Source of the DNA: Onchidella celtica
Taxonomy: Eukaryota > Mollusca > Gastropoda > Systellommatophora > Onchidiidae
Assembly: GCA_963931925.1 (NCBI GenBank)
Contig: OZ007571.1
Coordinates: 58,801,625 to 58,865,624, forward strand
Length of the DNA stretch: 64,000 bases
Reading direction: 5' to 3'
Shown piece by piece: positions 56,401 through 64,000 of this stretch (position 1 is the stretch's first letter; every line of letters begins with the position of its first letter). The notes below the pieces were generated by a model. The model made no database searches, was not told the DNA's origin, and saw only the letters and a program-made list of their open reading frames with translations. The position numbers were made by a program, and so were the translations under genes.

Positions 56401-57520
56401 CTGTCCAAAGCGTTGTTTCCCGTGAAAAGTTTCCGGGAGTATAGCCTTGAAAAGCCCCATTTGGTCCTACAGCATGGCTAAACCACCAAACTCAGCTTGT
56501 TTTTCTAATGAAATAGTTGATTACATTCATTAACATTTCAGTGTTTTCAGACTTTAATTTGTGACATGTCGCATCGATCTGGCTTTAGACGTAAGCTGTC
56601 ATAATAAAATTATCTCAACTTTCTCCACAGATTGGTTTGCTTCATCGTCACTCGCAGCCCCACTCTCACACACAGCGGAATTATTACTCGATAACATTTG
56701 CACGATTATTACAGTCTCTCTATCGTCCTAGAACACTAGGAATGTTCACAACAACCATAGTCAATTATATTCTATGGCATTAAAACATCTTGACTGTCCT
56801 CAAAGCTTTCAAAATAATCCATCACCTCCCCCCCCCCCCCCGCCCCCTCCTCAGCAATCCAGATAATGTTTCTTAATGCGTTAGTTTACTTGACTTTGCA
56901 ACAGTTACTCCTCCAATTATTTTTTTTTGTATGAGTCGGCGGAGCTTTGCATTATTGTCTACACTTTATTTTAGGGATATAAATGAAAGAAATCAATCCT
57001 GCTGCATGGATTAATGTGTTTCAGTGGTCTTTTCAGCCTGCAAAGAGCAAGGAAATCACTATCCTTTCCTGGTACAGTATAAAATGATTAGCCTCAAACA
57101 CTTTGCACACATTTATATCTGCAGTGCAAAGATATTGATGTGAAAATAGACTCGTGGACATTATGCATCGTACTTCCTCAGGGGCAGTGAAGGAGTGGAA
57201 GTACAATTTAATCTGCTCGGAATAATGTTTACAACAATAAGATCACTGGTTTCTGTTCAGAATTGGGACAATACGTTTTAGAAATAATATAAATAAATAA
57301 ATACCGTTCCGATTGTAGAGAACGAATCTATTAATTCTTTCTTGACGGGAAAGCTCCACTTTCCAGAAGGTAGACCCTTTTTCGTAGGTATGTGTGCAAC
57401 TGCCCTTAAAATAGTCGCTGTCAGTGGTCCCATCTACTGCTAAATCTGCAGTGGGCCGTATACTGCCACTTTTGTATAATGAAGACTGACTTGCCTTCTG
57501 TTTCAGCGCAACATTGCGTC
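48175..57520 (-). CDS. Fucolectin-EGF type I membrane receptor (MEGF-like), 3' seven exons; 5' end not found
   Basis: Exons: 57305-57520 and 55935-56150 (fucolectin/FTP domain: NVALKQKASQSS, AVDG, CTHT, WKVELS, YNRN; then LTLCEVELF), 54675-54809, 53610-53744 and 50708-50863 (one EGF-like module each with eight cysteines, MEGF/laminin type), 49543-49734 (transmembrane helix LAIGIVVCLVAALTALGVV then YKRRR stop-transfer), 48175-48275 (tail with Tyr in EYSAP, YDYRP, DYVPS). Every internal exon is a multiple of three and every junction is phase 1. FTP domains bind fucose; MEGF-type receptors act in recognition and engulfment. Ligand and role here are inference. No NPxY motif is seen. The signal-peptide exon was not located upstream of 57520. 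Confidence 0.82.
48485..49542. other. Intron of receptor gene; includes a small inverted repeat
   Basis: TATAAGCTCACG... and AAGTCAAAATTGGGCAAAAAG at 48880-48911 recurs inverted as TTTTTGCCCAATTTTGACTT at 49005-49024, giving a stem with arms of about 20 bp. A poly-C run is at 49357-49368. No exon seen. Confidence 0.5.
49915..50162. repeat. CTAC then GTCT tetranucleotide microsatellite
   Basis: ACCT/ATCT units followed by GTCT/GTCG units, inside a receptor intron. Confidence 0.9.
51236..53224 (+). CDS. LINE reverse transcriptase, N-terminally truncated, ~662 aa
   Basis: The earliest ATG in the frame is 51236; the true protein would start upstream with an endonuclease, absent here. RT blocks: GSDNIPAEVLK, NNYRGISLLS, VDLTKAFDTVSRSGL, GVKQGCVLAPTLF and catalytic FADD (52292). 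These are followed by a conserved thumb/C-terminal segment (LLYGSETWTTYSKHE; KKRLRWLGHLHRM; GRPHLRFKD) and a final CNHC...HERSC zinc-binding motif. The frame is uninterrupted over 660 codons, so the insertion is young. The pattern is RTE/CR1-like, but I cannot settle the clade. Without an endonuclease it is not autonomous. Confidence 0.85.
   Translation: MCNSIQEANEKGDMKTAFSQMKVALGPIITKSAPLKSVNGEPITDKNEQLNRWVEHYSLLYSTEKNIPPDFEEHLQKLPIMAELDAEPSLVELSNAIDHLSAGKATGSDNIPAEVLKDLKGPLLPHLYNLLLQCWKEGVIPHDMRDAKIVTLYKNKGDKGDCNNYRGISLLSITGKAFARVILCRLQQLAEKVLPETQCGFRSKRSTIDMIFALRQIQEKCKEQNRPLITCFVDLTKAFDTVSRSGLYAVLKSIGCPPTLLKLIASFHTDMRACVNFEGCTSNSFAVNSGVKQGCVLAPTLFGIYFAALLKNAFGQCSGGVLINTRVDGSIFNVARLKAKSRTEHIMLQELLFADDAAIVAHDETTLQALINSLAKACDKFMLKISISKTVVLTQGLRNPNPIMLNGSPLEQVGKFCYLGSTISGSTDITTEINARIGKAATAFGKLSKRVWNNSKLTIKTKVLVYQTCVLSTLLYGSETWTTYSKHERSLNSFHLRCLRKILKIKWQDRISNIEVLSRANIPSTQALLGKKRLRWLGHLHRMENDRIPRQILYGELATGNRPRGRPHLRFKDTCKVTMKAFNIDPNEWENLANDRSRWRQKLRSGTLAIDFKAKETYLTKRQRRNENTRQSEPKRLTCNHCHRTLGSNIGRISHERSCQSK
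51236..53300 (+). mobile_element. 5'-truncated non-LTR retrotransposon in receptor intron, antisense to the gene
   Basis: Retains only the linker, reverse transcriptase and C-terminal part; the endonuclease half is missing. The 5' break is near 51240, where the recognisable AANEKGDMKTAF-type linker begins. The 3' limit is unclear; a T-rich, tail-less region follows the stop. Confidence 0.75.
53358..53535. repeat. CT-rich microsatellite
   Basis: CT dinucleotides with CTCC, TTCT and GTC interruptions, just before the third-last EGF exon. Long Ser/Leu-rich frames across it are artefacts. Confidence 0.9.
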
Positions 57521-58894
57521 CTGCATGGAAGCACGACATGTTATAAATGAGCATTGCAAGTCAGTCGAACACTATTAATATTACAGCATTACAAAAATGA
57601 TTTTTTGTTACCAATACTTTATATTTAATTAAAACTGGAAAGTTGAATGTACCGGTATTGTAGAAAATTAAGTTTTTTTAAAAGATTATTCTGTCTTTCA
57701 TATACATTTATTTATTAAACAATTTATATACAACATTTCAAGTCAGTCGCGACGTAATAAAATCAATTTATTTCATTTCATTATACAGAAAACATTACAT
57801 GATTTTTAAAAACATATCTATTTCTCTTTGCTCTTAATTTAAATTTATTTATTACAATAAAACAATTCAAGTTCAAAGATATTAATAAAAATATAAAATA
57901 AAATAAAAAAGAGATTGTGTTATAAAAAGTTATCTACATTTTACCCAATCTGAAAAATGAAACTGGCCAAGTTTCTATGTTCCCTCAGGAAAAACTGATC
58001 ATAAACAACTACTTGAGTTTAGAACAGTTGATTGCTAAACCTCTTAGTTTCTTGATTTCATTATTTTAATCCAGTCAATCTGCGATTCTTGTACTCTGCT
58101 AGACTATCATTTTGATAACAACATAGCCACCAGGAGAAAAAAAAAACTGCAAACTCGCACTATCGGCCCAAATAACCCGGAACCAGGGTTTTGTTCTATT
58201 TAGGCCGTATTCGGCCCAAATATACCTAGCCTAAAACTTACAGAAATAAAAAACCACTCGAAAGTTGAGAAAGTCAGATCGTATTGCTGCCAGTATGAAA
58301 AGAAATCAGGTGATGGACAAATGGGTTGTTTACGTCAATCCACTGAAGATTTTAAAACAAAGGGCTAGGCAAGCAAAATGATCAGATACAAAATGATTTA
58401 TACTTTGTTCACTTTAAAAAAAAAAGAATTAACCTTGTCTAATTTGATGTGGTTATGAAAAAACGGGATTAAAAAAAGGAAAGAAGAAAAAAAAAAGCGA
58501 ATGGAGAAAGCATGGTTCAGAGTTCGAGTGCATAAATTAATCTCAAACACACATGGCGACCATTGTTGTGGTTCTCTGGTTCTTCGGTGACGACTCCAAA
58601 AGCATTCAGGGCTTTATATGCCCGACCAAGTTCTCAGAGAAATTGTAATAGTTAGGTTCGTAAAGTGTATGAGTTCTTTCTGGTTCTAAACCCTCTGCTC
58701 TTGTGACTGAAAAAGAGACAAAGTGCTAGAAAAAGTGGACAAAACTGACCGCGACGCAACCATCAGAAAGTTCATGTCAGGCCAAAACCTCATTGAGCAC
58801 TATTCTGTGGGATAAGTGGATTGTCTTTGTGGTGGATGTTTTTTGCTCATTTACAATGGCTCCGGGTTGTATAGGAAAATTTGTCTTGCTCAGC

Positions 58895-58896
<2 letters not shown>
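57521..58896. other. AT-rich DNA upstream of the first receptor exon found; no gene recognised
   Basis: Expected to contain an intron and possibly the signal-peptide exon of the receptor gene on the minus strand, but I could not identify one. Contains several A-rich runs. Confidence 0.4.
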
Positions 58897-59440
<544 letters not shown>

Positions 59441-60634
59441 TGTCACGAGTGGAGTGAGTGCAATTAAGGGGATTGCTACAGAGCGGGTGTAGAGTAAGGA
59501 CTCACAGTAGACAGCAAGTTAAGCGTGCTGTTGTGAGTAGTAGTGGGGCGGGGTCTGAAGGAGGCGAAAGCGCTGTATAACTATCACTGCAAGTTAGAAG
59601 GTCCTAGGGATCGGACCTGTGAATAAAAGCCCATCGGGCGGACATAAAGGGGAAGCAGTCGAGAAGACTAGTGAGAGGTCTTTCCAGTTATGACTGGTAT
59701 GTAGAACGTTGATTGATTATTATGATTGATGTATTATATTATATTCGTCTTATTACCATGATGTGAATAAGTATATGTGAGGAATGTGGAAGTCCTTGAT
59801 ATTGGATATAGCAATGTGCGCCACGAGCGATAGATGAAAGTGAGTTCATGGATTTGTAGCGCGAGTGAGTAGTGTGTACTCCGATGGAGGTGTGTTACCG
59901 TAAGATGTGTGGTGAGTGAAAGGTGAACTAGTGTGTGTACGCTTCATGGATTGTAAGGAGAGGTGGAGCGAATAGAAATGGTAGGGTATTATACCAATGT
60001 AATGTTATTCTTGTAGGTGTCGGGGACGGGCCGCAGAGCCACCTCGATGAGCACAGGGGATAGGCCAGCATAGGGCCGGAGGCCACACATAGGCCAGAAG
60101 TGAGGCTGTCAGTGTAGGACAGTAGAGGCACATAAGGTCGTGGCAGTCAGGCCACGGACAGGGACGTAGATATGAGAGTGAATGAGATACTATATTGTTG
60201 CCATGTTGATAGGCTAGTGAACTGATATTATGTTGTTGCCATGTTGATGGCTATGGAAATACTAATGTGTTATTGCCCTGCTGAGGTGCTAGGGGAGTGC
60301 TAAGGTGTATGACAATAGGAAGGTGATATTGAGAGACTGCGGTGCCAGTGAATCATTAATGTACTATTAAGACCCTGAGGGGAGAGGCTGAGGCCGAAGT
60401 GCCTTTAGGAGTAACTACCGGATTGTGGATCCGAGGAAGAGTGCATGTGAGAATAAGGCCGTTGTACGGCAGTCATTTCAATAATATAATATATGTAATT
60501 GCGCTATTATATGTATAATTATGTTTAATAAATGTGTGAGTCTGATGGGTTGTTTTGTTAAGTGTTAAACTTGTTTGTTCGTGATTGTCGTCCTGTCATA
60601 AACTATTACATTTCCCAGTCTGGGATTTGTGACA
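59441..60634 (+). repeat. 5' LTR (1194 bp)
   Basis: It begins TGTCACGAG and ends GTGACA, so it is bounded by the inverted hexamer TGTCAC/GTGACA, the usual TG...CA form. A poly(A) signal AATAAA is at 60527-60532, about 100 bases before the end. The tRNA-Pro primer-binding site follows after one base, which fixes the boundary. Confidence 0.8.
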
Positions 60635-60635
60635 C

Positions 60636-60671
60636 TGGGGGCTCGTCCGTTGTGACACTGGGGGCTCGTCC
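60636..60671 (+). promoter_or_regulatory. Duplicated tRNA-Pro primer-binding site
   Basis: TGGGGGCTCGTCC occurs at 60636-60648 and again at 60659-60671. It matches the first 13 bases of the classical tRNA-Pro site. The repeated unit (23-bp offset) includes the last bases of the LTR, GTGACA, so LTR end and primer site were duplicated together. Confidence 0.75.
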
Positions 60672-61610
60672 TGGTTACCTGTGGTCATTTTGACATTGTG
60701 TATTCGTTATATCTAGTTGTTTTTCTGTTGTGCTAGGAATTCGTGCTGTTGTCTTTGTTCGTGGGATGAATGGAAATTTCATGATGATATGATTTATGTA
60801 TGTTTATGAATAATAATATGTATTGATGCATGTATTGCTATGAATAGGTATTAATGTGTATTTAAACTTTCCAGAGTGTGTGCGTGCAGCCTGAGGAGAC
60901 AAGCGGCCAGAGCTCCGATTAAGGGGAGGAGTTAAACTCAAAATTCGAAGTTAAGTGAAACTGAAATTTTGTGCCCTGGATCGGGGGCTGTTCCTTTAAT
61001 CTGTCTTTTTCCCTGTTTTTGCTGTTGTTGTCGTTATAGGTTATACGGGCGGTGGCGCGGGTTTGCTGTGTTGAACTTAGTTTATCCTTTTAAAAAGGTG
61101 TGGTAAACTTTGGAACTTCGTTCATCACAGTGAACAGTTCTGTAGGGACCTGTATTTTTGTTTAGATTGTAGCGTTCTATCTTCCTCGTTGTTTTAGGAA
61201 GACGTTTCTCTTGTCCTTCTCCTCCCTATTTGTAGATACGTTCTTTTTTTTCAGACTCTGTTCTTGTTCGTACCTTGTAGTGTAATCGGCGTAGTAGGTT
61301 GCATTTTTTTCCATTATAGTTTTTTTTTGTAGAAGCTTTGTCCTAGTCTGGTTCGTTGTCCTTGACGTACTTGTGGTCCTTCTACTGTATTTCTTCATTC
61401 TTGTCGTTTCTTTTTCCCTTTATAATCAATAGTGCTATACATTTTGTAATATATAGAATTAGTTGTGCTGTAAAGGTAAATTTCTGAATTGTATTCTGAA
61501 CTGGGTGTTGTTATATCTGGTGTGATCTCAGGTCTCTGGTCGTGTCGTTACTGATCATACCGACAGGTTAGCCGTTTTTGTAATACATACCATAACCATA
61601 AGTCTGTGAA
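60672..61610 (+). other. Retrotransposon leader, about 940 bp, non-coding
   Basis: T- and G-rich sequence between primer-binding site and gag ATG. No conserved ORF; expected to include the packaging region. Confidence 0.5.
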
Positions 61611-63749
61611 ATGGCGGAACTCCAACAATTAATGAAGTTGGGTAAGGAACTTGGCCTGGAGGGAGAGGAGCTACGCGGCTGGATCAAAGAACAGCAGGCG
61701 GATTTGCGCGATGAGCGTGCTAAGGATAGAGAGCGAGAAAAAGAGGCTAAGGCTCAGGAGCAGGAGAGAGAGGCTAAGGATAAGCAAGAGGAAAGAGAGG
61801 CTAAGGCTCAGCAACAAGAAAGAGAGGCTAAGGATAAGGAACAGGAAAGGGAGTTTAAGCAACAGGAAAGAGAGGCTAAGGCTCAGGAGCAGGAGAGGGA
61901 GTTTAAGTTAAAGGAGTTAGAAGATAAGCAGCAGGAGAGAGAGGCGCGAATAAGAATCGCCGAGTTAGAACTCAAGAAGAATACGCCAACGGAAACGGTT
62001 GAGCGGCAGGTACACAATAAAGGTGGCGTTAGGATTAAGCTCCCTACGTTCGACGACCGGAAGGACGACATAGACGCCTTCCTTTACAGGTTCGAACTGA
62101 ACGCACAATTGCAATGGGGGGAAAATAAGGAATTATGGGCCACGTACCTGGCGTCGCTATTGCAGGGGCGAGCGTTAACCTACTTTAAAGAGCTACAGCG
62201 CGAAGACGTGCAAGACTACGATAAGCTGAAGGCTTTGCTGCTTCGCCGATTTGCGCGTACCGAGGAATATTTCCGGGAGCAGTTTAGGCGAGCACGTGCA
62301 GATACCAGGGAGGACTTTGCTGCCTTCGTCGCGAGACTAACGGAGTATTTCGCGAACTGGGTAGACTTGGCGCATGTGGGCACGGATTTTGCTAAACTGA
62401 AAGACTTAATGATCCGTGACCAGCTGTACGCTTCGTGCCACAAAGATCTGGTGGCTTTCCTGAAAGAGAACGAACCCGCGACGGTGCAGGAGGCGTCTAA
62501 GTTGGCGGAAGCATACCGTACGGCGCATCCGTCCAAACCAGTCCCCAGGGCGTACGTCCAAGATGCTGGATACGTCGCCGTTGTCGAGGGGTCGCCGGCA
62601 GGACTTGGGGACAGGTCGCGTCAGCGTGGTGCCTATAGCGGGCAAGCCCAGGGGCAGCATAGGGGCTTTCACCAATCACCGGCGTTTGGATCCGGTAAGT
62701 TTGACCGAGCAGGAGGGCTAGGTCGCGGTAATGGCCGGGGGCGAGTTGTGACCTTTGCCGATGACCGACGGCATAGGGACTCTAGTTCCGGTCGCGATGG
62801 GTCACGGGGACCCAGGCCTAGAGCAGCACAGGGAGCGGAGTGTTGGACTTGCGGACGCGTGGGTCACTTTTCGCGCGAGTGTAGGGCCGCGAAGTGTTGG
62901 AACTGCGGAAGAGCAGATCACATCAGCGTGAACTGCCCTGCAGGTAGGATAGCGGCGAACGTGGACAGTAGCTCCAGTCCATGTTCCCCAAATAAATTTC
63001 ATCATGCGGCTGCGTGCGTTACATCGGACAACGGAGGCGGACAGTATTCTAAGTGTCCCAGTTGTGAGAAGTTATTATCTTCCGGTGTTTTACCTTGTGG
63101 GAGAAAGATCCCCGTTATAAATTCATGTCATACAGGAGGTGGTCTTAGGGTTTATCCGGGGTTTGTTGGGGACGAACCGGTCTCGGTTTTACGAGATACA
63201 GGATCTACCGTTGTGGGAGTGCATAGGGATTGCATTCGGGATTCACAGCTTACAGGTGAGACTGTCCCGTGCATCCAATTTTCGGGGGCCATTGAGAAAT
63301 TACCCATGGCAAGAATAATGATAGATACACCTTTCCTTAGCGGGGAAGTCGAAGCAGTCGTTGGTTGTTTTCCAGGCGCCCAGCTCATCATTGGGAATGT
63401 ATCACGGGTAGTTTCCCCTTCCGATGAGAACGTGCAAGCATGGTCGCAATCAAAAGGTATTGACTTTTGCGCCGCGGTCGAAACACGCCGACGGGTAGCC
63501 GATAAAGACAAGATTAGACCTTTGGCTACGCCAGCGGTCAACCTAGATATCACGCCAGAGCGCTTGGCGAAATTACAAAGGGAGGACCCATCATTAAACC
63601 CATGCTTTGGGGAAGCGCGAACCGAGAAAACGAGGAGATATAATATAAGAACGGGTCATCTTCTTTTTTTGTCCAGGGGGGCATTCTGTTCCGTATGTAC
63701 GTCACAGTGGCTTCTGTTCAAAAGCAGGTCGTCGTGCCACGATCGTTGA
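61611..63749 (+). CDS. Gag-protease polyprotein of the LTR element, 712 codons
   Basis: Starts at ATG in GTGAAATGGCGG. Residues ~25-135 are a highly charged, repetitive predicted coiled coil (EREAKDKQEERE-like units). About 145-305 is a capsid-like helical region (KLPTFD...FLYRFE; RFARTEEYFREQF). Two CCHC zinc knuckles lie at 411-424 and 429-442 (CWTCGRVGHFSREC; CWNCGRADHISVNC). An aspartic protease follows with its DTGS at 529-532 and a IIGN flap-side motif near 595. Gag and protease are in one frame without a stop. The last ~30 codons run out of frame with the integrase that follows. Confidence 0.88.
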   Translation: MAELQQLMKLGKELGLEGEELRGWIKEQQADLRDERAKDREREKEAKAQEQEREAKDKQEEREAKAQQQEREAKDKEQEREFKQQEREAKAQEQEREFKLKELEDKQQEREARIRIAELELKKNTPTETVERQVHNKGGVRIKLPTFDDRKDDIDAFLYRFELNAQLQWGENKELWATYLASLLQGRALTYFKELQREDVQDYDKLKALLLRRFARTEEYFREQFRRARADTREDFAAFVARLTEYFANWVDLAHVGTDFAKLKDLMIRDQLYASCHKDLVAFLKENEPATVQEASKLAEAYRTAHPSKPVPRAYVQDAGYVAVVEGSPAGLGDRSRQRGAYSGQAQGQHRGFHQSPAFGSGKFDRAGGLGRGNGRGRVVTFADDRRHRDSSSGRDGSRGPRPRAAQGAECWTCGRVGHFSRECRAAKCWNCGRADHISVNCPAGRIAANVDSSSSPCSPNKFHHAAACVTSDNGGGQYSKCPSCEKLLSSGVLPCGRKIPVINSCHTGGGLRVYPGFVGDEPVSVLRDTGSTVVGVHRDCIRDSQLTGETVPCIQFSGAIEKLPMARIMIDTPFLSGEVEAVVGCFPGAQLIIGNVSRVVSPSDENVQAWSQSKGIDFCAAVETRRRVADKDKIRPLATPAVNLDITPERLAKLQREDPSLNPCFGEARTEKTRRYNIRTGHLLFLSRGAFCSVCTSQWLLFKSRSSCHDR

Positions 63750-64000
63750 TTACTACAGTATTGCGTCTGGCCCATTATGTTCCATTAGCGGGTCATGTGG
63801 GAAGTACTAGAACCAAGGAGAGAGCTCTGAAAGATTTTTATTGGCCGTCAGTATACAGAGATGTACGTTTATATTGTAAGACGTGCAGTGCGTGCCAAAA
63901 GACGACGCATAAGGGTCGTTCACCCCAGGCTCCTCTTCAAAAGATCCCCACGGTTTCGGAACCGTTTAAAAAGGTTCCGATAGACCTTGTTGATTTAAGA
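63644..64000 (+). CDS. Integrase N-terminus (H2C2 zinc-binding), in -1 frame, cut by window end
   Basis: Open in the -1 frame relative to gag-protease from 63644. After a linker (RLAHYVPLAGHVG) comes the H2C2 finger: His at 63774 and 63795, Cys at 63875, 63883 and 63893, with the FYWPSVYRDV block between them and ACQK after. The beginning of the DDE core (PIDLVDL) reaches the window edge. A T-run at 63664-63670 (T TTT TTG, codon-aligned) lies where the frames could switch. This is either a programmed -1 shift or a mutation. Confidence 0.8.

Larger units (their letters stand above)
59441..64000 (+). mobile_element. Gypsy-type LTR retrotransposon, 5' part
   Basis: 5' LTR, tRNA-Pro primer-binding site, leader, gag-protease ORF and the start of integrase are inside the window; the rest lies beyond it. 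The LTR directly abuts the CTAT microsatellite, so the element may have inserted into it. Confidence 0.85.

Overview
This is metazoan nuclear DNA. The host genes have GT-AG introns, intergenic and intronic DNA is AT-rich, microsatellites are dense (CTAT, CTGT, ACCT, GA, AAAT) and transposon relics are abundant. The gene content (an ornithine decarboxylase and a fucolectin-plus-EGF membrane receptor) and the repeat types (Tx1-like L1, RTE-like LINE, P, hAT, an XPG-nuclease DNA transposon, a Gypsy-type LTR element) suggest an aquatic invertebrate, most likely a mollusc or other lophotrochozoan. That taxonomic call is inference.

Left third (1-18150): almost entirely mobile DNA. A ~458-bp tandem repeat (from 1593) is interrupted by a truncated P-like element (2345-7134), itself interrupted by a 3.4-kb DNA transposon (3479-6894) that carries a broken gene for an XPG/FEN-like nuclease transposase and is flanked by a 3-bp CTA duplication. 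A 1.5-kb inverted-repeat segment follows (7261-8797). Next is a 3.6-kb P-superfamily element with a decayed THAP transposase (9435-13034), directly followed by a non-autonomous P-like element (13043-14921). The same 8-bp target duplication occurs left of, between and right of these two. A 30-bp minisatellite and a ~640-bp satellite array containing hairpin-forming palindromes close this part.

Middle (18150-31070): one host gene on the minus strand, a ten-exon ornithine decarboxylase homologue (28263 to 19163) encoding 524 residues with the expected PLP and catalytic residues. It has a TATA box and two minimal upstream ORFs in its predicted leader. Its introns hold a LINE 3' fragment, a tRNA-like SINE and an AT-rich minisatellite.

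31070-46575: a full-length, apparently intact L1/Tx1-like LINE whose two ORFs share one reading frame separated by a single stop codon; a 226-bp tandem repeat; nested hAT-like elements; otherwise DNA in which I recognise no gene.

46576-57520: the 3' part of a second host gene on the minus strand, a type I membrane protein with a fucolectin (FTP) domain, three 8-cysteine EGF modules, a transmembrane helix and a tyrosine-bearing tail. All internal exons seen are phase 1-1. The terminal exon lies in a near-identical 970-bp segment present twice. A 5'-truncated LINE sits antisense in one intron.

Right end (58897-64000): a 540-bp CTAT/CTGT microsatellite abuts the 5' LTR of a Gypsy-type retrotransposon with a duplicated tRNA-Pro primer-binding site, a gag-protease ORF, and an integrase start in the -1 frame. 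No reverse transcriptase lies between protease and integrase, so it is either a Gmr1-like (integrase before RT) element or an internally deleted copy. The window ends inside it.
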